A stretch of DNA of 64,000 nucleotides, taken from the NCBI GenBank assembly GCA_025677825.1, contig JAIXMO010000004.1:806001-870000 (forward strand), given 5' to 3'. The DNA is from Helicostylum pulchrum. Its lineage: Eukaryota; Mucoromycota; Mucoromycetes; Mucorales; Mucoraceae. Each line of letters starts with the position of its first letter. Positions within the stretch are counted from its first letter, which is position 1. A program made the position numbers and the translations under genes. Under the pieces are notes generated by a model. The model was not told the DNA's origin and searched no databases. It saw only the letters and a list, made by a program, of their open reading frames with translations. This document shows positions 42,241 to 54,300 of the stretch, piece by piece.

Positions 42241-43685
42241 TTAATATCCGGGGTGTGGCATAAATTCAGGTTGTTGCTGTTGATAGTGAGGACGCCATAA
42301 AGTAGGTGGTGGCGGGGGAGGAGGAGGATGGGACATTAAGGAAGGATGGGGATGATGCATATAAGGCGGCATGTACTCGTGGTGATGTGATAAAATAGGA
42401 CCAGCGTTATTAGCAGAGTGACCCAGCATACTGTTATTTGACAGGCTTTGTTCTTGTTGGCCTTCTTCATGATCGTCCAAGGAGCTACTAGTTGATCTAG
42501 AGTTACTGCGTTGTTTATTATCACGCTTTTGTTTTCTCCACATTTTACGTAGTTCTTTAAATTCCGTAGGCTGTCTTTTAGGTCCCTATATATAATTAAA
42601 TTTTAGAATTAAATATATAAAAAAAAAAAAAAAAACTATGCAAATTAACTTACGTGTCTTTGCATTGAAACGTGTGCATTTAAATGATTTAATGTACCGT
42701 ATGATTTAGAGCAATCTTGGTAATTACACTGGTACAGTCTTTCAACCTCATGAAACTTTCTTCTGGGTCGCTTCTTTTGGTTTAAACCGGGAAGCGGAAC
42801 AAACGAGAATACTTTTTGGCTGTTGTTGGTAATACCACCATTGACTACATGTTGATTGTTGTGATGATAGTGTACATCATGATTGGCAACTAGTACACCA
42901 TCGATAACGGAAGTAGGTGGAGATGGTAAATGATAGTGGTTCAAGTGGCTTCGTGAATTGTTATAAGGGTGCGGAGGAATAGGGTAGACAGACATATCAG
43001 TAGATGAAGGTACAATGGTACCGGGAGCAGGGGGGCCATAATGCAAACTATTATTGTTTTGTTGTTGTTGTTGTTGTTGCTGTAACATGTAAAAGGAAGA
43101 TTCATCACCGCCGCCACCACCTGTAGGAATGTATCTTCTATCGGAAGGAGGAGGGTACATTGCTCTTTGATAATCTACACTTTTTCTGTATTGATTTTGT
43201 TGTGATGGAACAGTTGCAGTTGCGGGAGTACTAGTATTATTATATTGATATCCGGCAGAAGTAGAAGTACTTTGTGGAACTTCCATACTAGAAGCTTGAG
43301 GACTGAAATAATCAGATGTATTTTCTGAAGCGATATTAGTTTGTTGTTGTTGCTGTTGCTGTTGTTGTTTAGTAGTAGTAGTAGTATTACTTGTTGCAGA
43401 ATTATTATTTTTACTTGTTAAAAGATGTGATAAAGGAGGTAACGAATTACTTGCAGCAGCAACAGCAACAGCAGCAGTAGCGGTGGTAGCCGAGTTCATA
43501 TCGGTTGCTAGAGGATTCATGTAAAGTTGCTGTTGAACAGGGGGTTGATTTGCAGAAGATGGATAGTAACTTGCAGAAGAAGTGTTGTTAGGATCATAGA
43601 AAGACATGTTTGTTGAAGGAACTTCTGGAGCAGTTGCAATAGAAGGAGAGTGTCTGTTATTATTATTATTAGAAGAGGAAATCAT
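42241..43685 (-). CDS. CON7: CON7-like C2H2 zinc-finger transcription factor
   Basis: Two exons (42654-43685 and 42241-42585), 458 residues. Most of the protein is low complexity (Asn, Ser, Gln and His runs). A compact conserved block near residues 290-365 contains FSFVPLPGLNQKKRPRRK, then ERLYQCNYQDCSKSYGTLNH with LNAHVSMQRHG: one C2H2 finger with a C-x4-C spacing. It continues after the intron with PTEFKELRKMWRKQKR. This block is the hallmark of the filamentous-fungal Con7 family, needed for conidium morphology and infection-related growth in Magnaporthe; the role here is not known. The intron lies just after the last His of the finger. The C-terminus has a Pro7 run and Gln/His-rich sequence. 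The nearest neighbours are also regulators. Confidence 0.85.
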
Positions 43686-44842
43686 TATTTATCATGTAGT
43701 AGTGCAGAAAAAAAAGAATGTTTTTTTTTTAATTTTAAAATATAAAAATGGGAGGAAAGGTAGAATTCATAAAAAAGAATATAAAAAAAAAAAAAAAAGA
43801 TTATTTATGTCTAGAAAAAAAAAAAAAAAAAATGGTAATGTTATTTAAGCGGTTTAAAAAAAAAAAAGGTGAGGAGTTTATAAATACGAGTTAAGCCTTA
43901 AAAGGTTTGAATTGATCTTGTCACATTACACTTAATAAAGTCGATGATCCAATGAGGTATCAATCATAGTCATTTTTCAGCTCTCTCTGGGTTCCATAAA
44001 CCCGCTTAACACGCAGATCTCTTTTTTTTTTTTTTATATATAAATTAGGCTTAAACTTTAAATAATCTCCAGCGTATGACAAAGAGTTGACTTTCGGGCC
44101 CGTTTTTTAATAAAAAAATATTTTTCAATTGCCAATCCCATTCTTTGTATTTCATTTGCCCATGCTTTTTAGTACTCGTCGATCCTAATTTGTTGTTTCC
44201 TTGTTTCTTTTCAAAAATATCTATAATTGACATATAATGTTAACTAGAAAAGGTTTAGCCTTGCCAAACGCTTTTTTTTTTTATGGTATTTTATGTTCCC
44301 ATTTTTAGATAAAAACACATTGTATATTTTTTTATTTTTTATTTGCCTTTGCAAAAATGAGTACAAAATACCTTTTTTTTTTGCTGCTGGTAACTTGAAG
44401 GGGGGAACCTTGATCTACAATATTTTTGCTGCTCACAAAGAATGACGTACCTAGTGTTATCTCTGTGCAACACCAAAATAAAATAAAATGTTTACCCAGA
44501 TATTTTATTCTTAATAAAGTTTGTTGTGGGTTCTGTCACAGACAATAGTTAAAATTAAGCAAGTGATAGTATATAAAAAAAAAAAAAAAAAAAAGGGTTT
44601 TTTTATTATTATTTTTGAAAGCACGGCAATATATGCATCTATCCCTAGCCTAAAAGACAGGTACTGAATTAACCTTTTTATTTTAAACTATTAGGTAAGA
44701 CGGGCGCATCGAAAAAAGTTTTTTTTTTTTTTGCACAGGGTGTATCTAATAAATCAGGTGATTATTTTTTTTTACGTGCACTACTTTTTATTTTATATTT
44801 TATATTTTATAATTTTTTACTGTGTACAAAACATATAGTTTA
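43686..44842. other. Intergenic, no gene seen
   Basis: AT-rich with several A- and T-runs of 12-18 bases. A TTTATAAATA sequence near 43876 could be the TATA element of the CON7-like gene. A 60-codon minus frame at 44051-44233 has no domain. Confidence 0.5.
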
Positions 44843-44953
44843 TTAGTCGGGAGTGATTGGAGGAGTAAACTGATCGATACTAGCCAGTTGCAGCGTATTA
44901 CCCGATTCATCATTATCATCATCTTGAGAAATAGCAGGTGAGATTGGTAAATC

Positions 44954-44987
<34 letters not shown>

Positions 44988-45443
44988 CGTGATACAAACG
45001 CAGAGGCCTTTAATAAATGAGGATGGCGGTCATGGGTATCGTAATTGATATAATTACAAGTAGTAGTAGTAGCCGATGAAGAAGCTAAACTTTCAGCTAA
45101 CAATTTATCATTTACATTTAATAAAGTTTGCAAATAATCGTGAGAGGGTTCGTTTGAATCGGATGTCACTGAATGCATCAAACTCATAAGTGGTGGTGGA
45201 GACATGTTCTTATTTGATGTGGTGTTATTGTACAAATTGTCTCCCATCCAACCGATACCTGCTCCACTGTTACAAACAATTGTGTTAAGTATAACATATG
45301 TAGTTGCTAAATAATAAAAAAAAAAAAAAAAGTTACCTTTCTTCCCATTCGGCTCCCATTTTTTGCATAACGAGTTCAAGGCTTTCTCGTTGTTTCTCCA
45401 ATGCTTTTAAACTTGCTTCATAATCTAGTAAAGTATCATCCAT
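44843..45443 (-). CDS. Unrecognised 176-aa protein with N-terminal coiled coil and polyGln
   Basis: Two exons (45337-45443 and 44843-45266) joined in frame by a 70-bp intron with GTAACT donor and AACAG acceptor. The first exon encodes an amphipathic helix (LLDYEASLKALEKQRESLEL) that looks like a short coiled coil. It is followed by a conserved-looking GAGIGWMGDNLYN motif, a Ser/Thr-rich region, an 11-Gln run near residue 140 and an acidic tail ending FTPPITPD. I do not recognise the family. Its size and composition suggest a small nuclear or scaffold protein. It sits between two transcription-factor genes on the same strand. Confidence 0.75.
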
Positions 45444-46081
45444 TTTCTAATGGTTTCTGTTATTTATTCGGTTGCAAGTAATTTAATCGTGACTATTTTA
45501 TTTAAGCAGATCGATATATAAAAAGGGTGTTATTGCAAAAAGAGAAAAAAACTACTGTATAAAGAAGTAAAGAAGAAAGAAAAGAAAAAGGAATAAAAAA
45601 AAGTCGATTCGATTGCTTTTTTTTCTCTTGTATCGATACAACTTACATACACCGAGTATTTTTTTTTTTTTTTTTTTACCCAATGAATCTTGTAGAAATC
45701 TTATTTGTTCTAATTTTTTCTACTCGTCTTCTATCGTTTTTCCCGAGTTATATTGCTGGTCTAGACCTTTTTTCTTTTTCACCCTTTTACCCTTATTATT
45801 TTTGATGTATCTGCTTACAAAAAAACTGGTTTGATAACTTCTAGTAAGGAAATTTATTGTAAAAATAGTTGTTTATTGTTATCATTTTTTGTGTGCAACT
45901 TTTTTTTTTTGGTTCCGATTATTTACCTGACAAGAAAAGTCCCATTTTAAGAATTTAATACCATATAATTGGTTTTCATGAATATTTGAAGTTTTACACA
46001 AAAAGAAGAGTTTATTTATAATAGTAGTAGTAGTAGTAGTAGTAGTAGTTGTAGTAAAAAAAAAAAAAAAAAAAAAAAAGA
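45444..46081. other. Intergenic with (TAG)n and poly-A tracts
   Basis: Includes a trinucleotide array GTA/TAG at about 46021-46056 followed by a long A run, directly beyond the GATA-factor stop. No gene seen. Confidence 0.6.
46021..46056 (+). repeat. (GTA)n microsatellite
   Basis: About eleven trinucleotide units, one of them GTT, adjoining an A-run of about 23 bases at the 3' end of the GATA-factor gene. Confidence 0.9.
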
Positions 46082-47356
46082 TTATTCTGAAGGGCCAAGG
46101 ATGGTCTTGAGAAAGTCACAGCGACGTTCCAACATACCCAAGAAACCATGCATTTGATCACGATCCATTTGAAGTAAAAGCGATACAAAACGGGTATCTT
46201 CCGTTTCAAGACCAGCCAATGGGGATAAAGTAGGTGGTGTACAAGGTTCGGTTGTTGCGACAGTAGTAGACGACTCTGGTGAACAAACTTCTTCCATCAA
46301 TTCTAATTGTTCTTCCATATCTTCATCTTCTTCTTCCTCAGAAGAGTTCCAGTCACGACGACGTCTTTGAATTGTAGTCTTGCGCATTTCAGCAGGTCTA
46401 TCACGGTGATGAAGCTTAGCATACAGACCACACGCATTACAAACAGGTTCACCACGTTCATTCTTTCTCCAAAGAGGTGTTTGCGTTTGATGACAGTTGG
46501 CACATTCTTGACCAGATTCAATCACTGCTTCACTCATTTGCGGTGTAGGAGATTCAGTAGGAGGAGAAGGCAAGATACTTGTTTGGATTGTAGGTGACTT
46601 TGGTGAACTGTTGTTGATTGTCATGGGCAAGACACGTTCACAAGCATAAGGGTGAGCACGAATCGTATGCGTCTTGTTACGAACATGAAGAGGACGATGA
46701 GAGTTGTATTGCTTGTAATAGAGACCGCACGCGTTACAAAGAGAGTGTAGTCTATCTGGGGTTCTACGCCAAAGAGGAGTCTTGGTCACCTTACAGTTAA
46801 AGCACTCCAACTTGCGCGCAGGACGAGTAGACTTGTGAGTAGTGATCTTGATGGACATGGTAGATTGACCTTGAAGATGGTTCTTCTTGGAAGGGCGAGG
46901 CTTCATGGTAGATTCTTGCTGCTTGGGGAGTTCTTCTTCAATTTCTTCACATACAGATACAGGAGATGGTTGTTGTTGATATTGAGTTTGCTCTGACTGG
47001 ATAAATTGATCCAAAGCATCAAATTGACAAACCATGTCCATAGCTGGCATAGTAGAAGGAGAACTTAAGAGATCGTCCAAGAAGCCGTCTTGAAGTAAAG
47101 CAGTAGGAGGACTATCAAGGGTTTCAGACCCAGGAGAAGAGATAGGTGATTGGTAACAAGTAAGCAATTGGTCTAAAGATGGGTCCTTGAAAAGGTCACT
47201 AAAGAGTGCAGCTTCTTCATTGTATTGTTGTTGGGTTTTGTGATGTTGTTGTTGTTGGAACAACAAGGGATCTTGGGTTGTTGCTGTAGTGGGGAAAAAT
47301 AAAGTTTGATCGATATTCATGGTGGATAATAATGTGTTGCTTAAAGCGTTGGACAT
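46082..47356 (-). CDS. Transcription factor with two GATA zinc fingers
   Basis: Single exon, 424 residues. Two type IV zinc fingers are visible. The first at about 184-228 is [14 protein letters not shown]...CNACGLYYK with 18 residues between the Cys pairs. The second at about 283-325 is [14 protein letters not shown]...[16 protein letters not shown] with 17. The N-terminus is acidic with Gln-rich stretches, and Glu/Asp clusters follow the second finger. Two-finger GATA factors in fungi include the siderophore repressors (SreA/Fep1/Urbs1), but the conserved Cys-rich block between the fingers in that group is absent here, so an iron role is not supported. The C-terminus ([20 protein letters not shown]) forms a predicted helix. 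The role is unassigned. Confidence 0.93.
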   Translation of the reverse strand: MSNALSNTLLSTMNIDQTLFFPTTATTQDPLLFQQQQHHKTQQQYNEEAALFSDLFKDPSLDQLLTCYQSPISSPGSETLDSPPTALLQDGFLDDLLSSPSTMPAMDMVCQFDALDQFIQSEQTQYQQQPSPVSVCEEIEEELPKQQESTMKPRPSKKNHLQGQSTMSIKITTHKSTRPARKLECFNCKVTKTPLWRRTPDRLHSLCNACGLYYKQYNSHRPLHVRNKTHTIRAHPYACERVLPMTINNSSPKSPTIQTSILPSPPTESPTPQMSEAVIESGQECANCHQTQTPLWRKNERGEPVCNACGLYAKLHHRDRPAEMRKTTIQRRRRDWNSSEEEEDEDMEEQLELMEEVCSPESSTTVATTEPCTPPTLSPLAGLETEDTRFVSLLLQMDRDQMHGFLGMLERRCDFLKTILGPSE

Positions 47357-49039
47357 TGTTATAATGTTTGTTGGTTGGTTGATAATTTGAGTTGTACTGG
47401 GTTGATGATATTTATATAATTTGATTATAGTAATTTGTGGTTTAAATTGTGTTTCAATCTACGTCGTTGCCTACGTGCTTTCCATTGAACATATAATAGT
47501 ATGCCATTTTGATTACTTGATTTTTTACTTTTTTTTTTTTTTAAAAGTATTTAAAGGGTCGAGGAGCGGGAGATTTAAAAGGTAGTAGCGTACATTCTTG
47601 ATATATAAATGTACACTAACGGGGAGAAATAAAAAAGGTTTTTTATAAAGGGTTTCAGGAGTTTATAAGAAAAGAGTTTTGCAAGTAAGAAAAAAAAAAG
47701 GAACAAAAAGTTGCTTTTTTTTAAAAAAAGAGAAAAGAGTTGTTTAACAAAAAAAGTTGTAAAGAAGAAAAAAGCGAAATTCAAATGTGGGCCGCTTTAT
47801 ATGTCTTTCAAAATGACTCACCGCTTAATACAAAACGAGCCTATGAGATCAGAGACAAAGAACGGAGTACGAAAGAAAAAAAGATTGTAACCCTAAACCC
47901 AAGGACGCTGTACACACAAAAACTAGGCAAATTTGATTGTTTTAAAACATTCTTTATAGTAATAGACTTATACTTTCTTTTTCTTTTTTTTTTTGACAGG
48001 TACTGGTTATATATGTTAACATACATAAGTAGGTAGCTGTCAAAAGAAACAATGGGCCCCATAGTTACATTCTTCTTTAATTAAGTATTACGTGATGTTA
48101 TGATATGCTATTCGTGTGGTTTCACATGGACATTCTTATTTTTCAGCAAGCATCTATAATTGGAATAGACTTTAAAAAAATTTCATTGGGTAGAATGGTA
48201 TCTAACCAATCAGATGGAGAAAACAAAGTTCCGTCCACTCGCTAACAAGCAAAAAAAGATAATCTCTTTTTTTTTAAAAAAGTGTAACAGGAAGAGAAAG
48301 GAAAAAGAAGCTACACTAAAAGCAATTACAAATGCCGTTTTCCTTTTTTTTTCAAATTCAATTGTTCAAAAAAATCCGCATTTATATAGTAAATTTTAAA
48401 GTTTTTATCAAAGATGATGATAATCTAGTTTTTTCAAACCATCAATTATCTATTTCCTTATATACAGTTCATCTTTTTTTATTTCCCCTTTATTATTATT
48501 ATTATTATTTTAATTAGTGTATTTTTGTGTGTTTGTATTTATACCGCACGCATGCAACAAAATACACTATTTTATTTTATTTTTTTGGTCCCGGGAAATC
48601 TCATTTAGCGTAATACATATTTCTTTTTTCTGCTTTTTTTTTTTTTTAATATGCAGCTGCTGCTGCTTCTATCCCAGACTGCTATGGTAACTTTTGTTTA
48701 TTGCTGTAGCAACGTATTTAGCCCACTTTTACTAATACTAAGCAATTTCTTTGGCAGTCGTACTAACAAACTCAAAAAAAAAATAAAGCTTGATGCGATA
48801 AGAGATGAAATATTTGTATTACTTACAAATCATTGGGTAGTAAACGCCAATCGTTATCGCTACTAGTTCATTGGGACATTTTTAGTCTGTAACTAGCTCA
48901 ACAAAAAAAAAAAAAAAAAAACTAAAAGCACGTATTTGTTTTGCATTACACGCAAATAAGATTTGTTTACGATGCAAAAAAAAGATGTTTTTTATTCTAA
49001 TTTCTAAAATGGTATTAAAAAGTACCTTTTCTTAATCAC
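47357..49039. other. Long intergenic region, no gene seen
   Basis: Upstream region of the GATA gene and 3' flank of the CWC24 gene. Many homopolymers, (TTA)n at about 48490-48510, no supported frame. A TATTTATATAA sequence at about 47409-47419 may act as the TATA element of the GATA-factor gene. Confidence 0.5.
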
Positions 49040-49999
49040 TCAGTCTTCATCTTGGTCGTCGTCCTTGGTTTCCAAGCCTTCGATAAATCCGTCATTTTCT
49101 ATATCACTATCGTTTCCTTCTTCCAACCGCTTCTTTTTTAACTCCAGTTTAGCCAACATTTTCTTGGCAGTATTAAACACGCCCTGTGTTGGACCGCCGC
49201 ACGCAAAGCACTTGGGGGACTTCTTGTAATTCTTAATAGCACAAGCCTCACAGAAATAATGTTCGCAGCGAGTGACGACGGGGTTTGTAAATTCCTGTCT
49301 GCAAATCAAGCACGCAAACGGCAGCTCTTCATCATCCGAATCGGCGTCCGAGATAGCGTACTTGTTAGGGTCTGCAGCACCAAACTTGGTATGGTTCTTT
49401 TGAGCGTCTTCCCACTCCTTTTCCAGTTGCCAGCCCGTCTTGTAATCGCCACGGTCGTGTAAAAAGATACAGGAATCACCGTACCCACAAAACCCGGTTT
49501 CTTTATAATCTTTACAGATATCAGGTTGGTAATCAAATCGCTGAGTCACTCGTAAATTGGCTGGAGCTCGTTGAGGTCCCACGGACATTTTGGCGTTCAT
49601 AACGTTCTTTTTAGCGGGCTCCTTTCCAGTTCTGTCCAGTTCCTTTTTTTCAAGTTCCCATTCAGTGTCGTATCGTGCTGCATCGCTCTTTTGTAAAGTT
49701 GTGGAGCGATCCGCTTCGTATTGACCGCCAAAGACACTTTCTTCGTCTTCGTCGTCGTCGTCTCCCTTTTTAATACGTCGCTTACGTGTGCCTTGAACAA
49801 ACGGGTTCTTGATCGATTTACGATCTTTAGTTACTACTTCAGAAACTACATCGTCATCTGAATCGTCTTGCTCGGAATCGCTTTGGAGTTTCACGGGAGC
49901 TTTACGTTTAAGGTTTTTTTTGTTGGTCGATCGCTTTTTAAATACGGTTGTAGGGTCTTCGTGAGTCACCGGTGTCATAGCTTCGGTAGGTGTAGACAT
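49040..49999 (-). CDS. CWC24: CCCH + RING spliceosome-associated protein (Cwc24/RNF113 type)
   Basis: Single exon, 319 residues counted from MSTPTEAM at 49999; the open frame extends further upstream but without homology-like sequence. After a charged, acidic/basic N-terminal half comes YDTEWELEKKELDRTGKEPA. A CCCH finger (residues about 160-186) follows: DICKDYKETGFCGYGDSCIF with LHDRGDYKTGWQLEKEW. Then a C3HC4 RING lies at about 230-268 (CLICRQEFTNPVVTRCEHYF, CEACAIKNYKKSPKCFACGG). This order and these motifs are diagnostic of yeast Cwc24 and animal RNF113A, nuclear factors acting on the spliceosome at the first catalytic step. The C-terminus is acidic. No residue expected for zinc binding is missing. 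Confidence 0.96.
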   Translation of the reverse strand: MSTPTEAMTPVTHEDPTTVFKKRSTNKKNLKRKAPVKLQSDSEQDDSDDDVVSEVVTKDRKSIKNPFVQGTRKRRIKKGDDDDEDEESVFGGQYEADRSTTLQKSDAARYDTEWELEKKELDRTGKEPAKKNVMNAKMSVGPQRAPANLRVTQRFDYQPDICKDYKETGFCGYGDSCIFLHDRGDYKTGWQLEKEWEDAQKNHTKFGAADPNKYAISDADSDDEELPFACLICRQEFTNPVVTRCEHYFCEACAIKNYKKSPKCFACGGPTQGVFNTAKKMLAKLELKKKRLEEGNDSDIENDGFIEGLETKDDDQDED

Positions 50000-50205
50000 A
50001 TTTGTGAATTTAACTAAAAGTAACCCAAAAAAAAAAAATGCAAGAAAAAAAAAATATAATGTGTTTGGTTGGTGTGTATTATTATGACAAAAGAAAAAAA
50101 CGTCACAAAACCATTCATCCAGAAGTTTCTTTAAAACTAGAAGGTGTCTTTTTATTGCCGTGACATATTTGATAGTATAAATACTTATATACATAAAAGA
50201 GATAC

Positions 50206-51540
50206 CTAGTCTCTCTTGAAAGTAAAAGATACGGATGAGTCACAAAATATAGTAAGACATGGCGGTATGGTAGTAGTAATAGTAGGGTTTCCGACATACT
50301 CTATTAGAGCTCTTATCTGTTCATCCAGGTAGTAGCAGTGTTCTTCCCCGTTCGTATACTTAAGCAAGACAAAATCACTTTCTTGACTATCGTTATCGCC
50401 TTTAGTTATGTAGGCAAAACTCCTTAGCTTTTTAAAACCTGTTAAATCCACAACTGTATCATTGTGTAAACCCCACTGTAATGTTTCAAAGGATATAAAC
50501 TCGATATCTTTCAAATAATTTGTCACGAAATCAAAGTAGTGTTGAACAGGAGTAATATATTCCATTTCTAAAAGATTGATAGTCTGATCAGAACCAATGG
50601 GGTTTTCTTCCTCCTTGTGTTTACATTTGATGATAGAAACCATTTCATGGAACTGAGATTCAAAGTAAGCAACTTCACAGATTTCAACTCTGGGACAATT
50701 TAAAAAAGAATACTTTAAAGATTGGTACATCAAGGCAGGGTTATCACGCCAATTTTCAATTTTTATACTGTTAAATCGAGCTCGGTATTATCAGGACCAT
50801 GAAAATTGTTATCGTATATAGTGTATGCGGTGTACAATCTACAACTGCTCTTGTAGTAAAAGAGACAGTCTGGACTGTCTGCTTGATTGGGCTCGGTGAA
50901 TTCGGCCAGACAGTAGGTGTATCGGGTTCCCCAGAAGGCATTCAACAACTTGAAATATCTTGTCATTTTGGTTTCTGCATTAGGTCGTACTTCGTACCGG
51001 TCATTCCGTTAAAAGTAAATATATGCGCCTTTAATTCTGCCAGCTTTTTCCATAAATCTTAACGCAAGCTCGGTTCCAACAATGTCCATCCAGCTGAAAG
51101 GGTTTTGGTCAGCGATCGTGATATTTATGTCTACCAATTGAGTTGGAAAGTAGTCTACAAGGTATCTCGTATAAGTAGCAGATAAATTTGGTGCATCTAA
51201 CTCTAGGTATCTCAAACTGTCGATGGAATTTAGATTGATGTTGCTGTTGCTCAACCGACCTAACATGACAGTTTCTGAAAGTGTTAATCACATGTTTAAA
51301 ACTTACTTTATTTTCACGATATGATTTTAATAAAAGCCTCTTTATATATGTGTATCTATTATAATTCCACTCTGTCAAAGTTTTCTCGTACTGTAAAAAC
51401 TCGGGACTGCAAAAATGATTAACTAACGCATGTAAGAAACAAGTATAGTAATATAGTACTCCAAGATAATTAATTGATAACCTGAGTAAAGTGACCTTAT
51501 TTATCGTCCTTTTTTTTTTCATCGCCAATATATATTCCAT
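50206..51540 (-). pseudogene. Broken F-box/LRR-like gene
   Basis: Three minus-strand blocks look like parts of one leucine-rich-repeat-type protein. Block 1 is about 51540-51305. Block 2 is about 51290-50763 (SLRYLELDAPNLSATYTRYL...), with an in-frame TAA at 51009-51011 after GAYIYF. Block 3 is about 50790-50206 (IKIENWRDNPALMYQSLKYS, then NCPRVEICEVAYF), in another frame. Blocks 2 and 3 need a frameshift that no GT-AG intron explains. Block 1 ends with a perfect GTAAGT donor, but the nearest CAG acceptor does not keep frame. The spacing of Leu residues and repeated LxxLxL units recall the large fungal F-box/LRR families; no F-box itself was identified with confidence. Confidence 0.5.
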
Positions 51541-53589
51541 CCTTTTTGTTTAAGCAATTATTTTTCCTTTTCTTTACTTTTGATATACTTTTTTTTTTCT
51601 TCTTCTTTTCATGTCTTTATTTTTGCTTTGCACTCAACCTGATACGGTTCTTTTTAAGGGGGCCACCTTCCGTAACGATATACAGGCGATAATTCCTAGC
51701 CGTTGGTGTCCTCTCTGGTACAGTTAAAAAACGGCCATTTTATGTTGTAATCTTATGTCTTGTATATTTTGTAGAATCTTTTTTTTTTTTAATTCATTTC
51801 CGTACAGGAGTAACCGCCTTTTTGAAGTTGAGATGTCCTCCTCTTTCTTCCTCTTCAGCCACCTCGTCATCGTATTCCGACTCTCCTCTTCCGACTCTTC
51901 GTCCGACTCCTTTTACGTCGGTCGAAATGCTCCTCCCCTTCCCACCACTTAGATCCTTCTGTTTCGCTCTCCATCAAGTAAAAGAAGAATGTCATACAGG
52001 CTTTTTTCTTCTAAAATAAATTTATCTTTTAAACAACTTGGAACTTTTTTTTTTTTGCGCGCTGCTTCCTGAATGATCACATATGTACCATGAAAAACTG
52101 GCTAGTGTTAATATAAATGGCGGAAACAACAATAAGCCTAATAAAGGTGCCATTTTAAGATCGTATTCATATTTTGCAACAAGACGTAACCATAAACAGC
52201 TTATATATTAATTGCAAAGACAACTAGCTGAATTAGCATCATCATCATAATCATTTACTATGATTCTATATTCTCCCTCTATCATTCTTGTATATATATT
52301 ATCAATAAATTGTCTTTTTTATTTTTTCCTGCAGTATACGACGAGAACCTGTATACATTTACAGTCTTACGCAAACCTTTTTTTCAAAGTAAATCTCGGT
52401 TCCCATGGGACCAAAATAATTGGAGGTATTACCAACAGGTATAAGTGCTTTGACACCATCATAGCTTTTATGGGGGAATCTTTTTTTTCAAGTTTGGATA
52501 AACACATACCGTTTCCTCGGGGCAAAAAAAAACTAGATTTTAAGCCTTCTTCAGAATATTGTCTGGGCTTTGCTAGCGTTACGGTTACGCTTAATACAAT
52601 GAAAGTAACGAGGAGTAACTCGGCCTTGAACCAGGCTTGAAACTGGATTTCGGATTCAAACTAAAGGCTTACCAAAGGTTCATTTTCCACGTAATTAGGA
52701 GCAATTATATTAATGAATTAATATTGAGCGTTTGTTACATATAATCGTGTTGGCATTTTATTGTATAAAGTTATTCTAGGAAAATAAAAAATAGTAAAAT
52801 ATTGGAAGTAAGTAAGGATAGGGATTTCGCCACAGTTCTATCTCTCAATATATGTCATACTTGTATTGTTCTTGTTTAAATCGTATGATTACTCCATCTA
52901 TTTGATAATCTCATGCGGTTAATAAATTAATGTGAGAAATATGTTGGATATTGTTGATGTAATCTCGAAGCGGCTTCTCTTTATTCCTTTTTTCCATTTT
53001 TTTTTTTTTTTTACACTTATTGATTTCATTATTATTTCAGCATTCCCCGAAAATGCACCGTTCAACGGACCGTTTATACCCTGCCTGATATCTCAAGAGC
53101 TGCTCAAAAGACAAATGAGTAATGTGGCCAAAAGCTCCAGCTCAAAGAGATTAAACTGTTACTTTATGGGATTAATTTAATCAATCTACCAACGAGAAAG
53201 CGATCTTTATCAAGCTCACTGATTCTGCGGAGAGAAGTACGGAATATTTGTTTAATTTATATAAAAGCATTTAGTCTTCAAAAGTGTCCTATTAATCGAT
53301 GTTACTTCCAAAGTAAATTTAGACTTGCATATCAGCAATGAATCTCAAAAAAATTAACTAGGAAAAGTAACAATAAGGGATGCAGTATAAACCAAATAAA
53401 GTGAACACAAAGATACTTTGTAGTTTTATATATCATAGCAAGTAGTTTTTGAGTGTATTGTTATGTGGTATTCTAACGAATAGCTCTGCAATTTCTTAAT
53501 TGACAGCAAAAAAAAATTAAAAGAAAATTTAAAAAGGATTCTAACGTTTGAACTTTTGCAAAAAAAGATATACAGCATATTTTTTTTTG
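51541..53589. other. Intergenic, no supported gene
   Basis: A Ser/Pro-coding stretch near 51822-51950 and a frame at 52260-52640 (part after a CCTGCAG sequence) are partly protein-like but show no domain. Both were left unannotated. AT-rich elsewhere. Confidence 0.45.
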
Positions 53590-54170
53590 TAAAATAACTT
53601 GTGTGAGTTCAAGAACTATTTAAAGTGTTATTCAAAAACTATTTTAAGTGTTATTCAAAAACTATTTTAAGTGTTATAATCCATTATTTTCCAACCATTA
53701 TCTTCTTAAAAGCGCGTGTTTTTAAGTGAAGGTTTAGAAGTAACTTCTAAAAAAAGTCATTTTTCGGCGATCAAAATAAGGCCTTTTCATTGTATGATTA
53801 AACATGAGGAAATAGTTCTTTTGCTCAAGTTACCTAATGAAAGCTACTCCTTAAGATGTTGTTTTGTATTTTTCTCGATTTTTTATATTTTAAGGATCGC
53901 TTAACTCAAATTTTAGCGGAAAAAAAACGTCTAAAACGGTGATTACTCGGTCAGTAGTTTTTATTAAAATTACAATTTTAAATGGATTAGATGCGCCTAA
54001 AAGAGTACTTTATTATTGTTGTTTTTACCACATAAAAAGGCAAAGTAGATCTCGAGTAATTTCGAAATAACCGCAAAAACACAAAAGGGGTTGACCCCTC
54101 AAAATGATCAACCGAAGTAAAATAGCGTTTTCTTTAAAGCGATTTTTAAAACTCAGGTATCTCAATGAGC
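53590..54170 (+). repeat. Second locus of the 22.8-23.9 kb repeat family, with tandem expansion
   Basis: Shares about 500 bp with the island at 22.8-23.9 kb. Positions 53600-53860 match 23640-23945 inverted, 53885-54115 match 23350-23600 directly, and 54140-54170 match 22764-22800 inverted. At 53608-53676 a 23-bp unit (TTCAAAAACTATTTTAAGTG plus TTA) occurs three times head to tail; the 23.9-kb copy has it once. No coding potential. Confidence 0.7.
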
Positions 54171-54300
54171 TTTTTTTCTAAATTGATCTTTTTTCTTTAG
54201 CATAATTGCTCTTTTCCCTCCATATTGTCTCTTCTTATTATTAAAGTTTTATATAAATGACTCAATCAATACAGCGCATTGAATACCTGTGCTGTATATA

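Noticed and set aside
49999..50194. N-terminal extension of the CWC24 frame upstream of MSTPTEAM
   Set aside because: The extension is Phe/Leu-rich from T-runs and unlike the family; the Met at 49999 gives a normal length.
51755..51960. Ser-rich frames near 51.8 kb
   Set aside because: Short, low complexity, different in every frame, no start context or domain.
52260..52640. 126-codon frame with a plausible CCTGCAG splice acceptor
   Set aside because: The part after the acceptor has no recognisable domain and no partner exon; not enough to call a gene.
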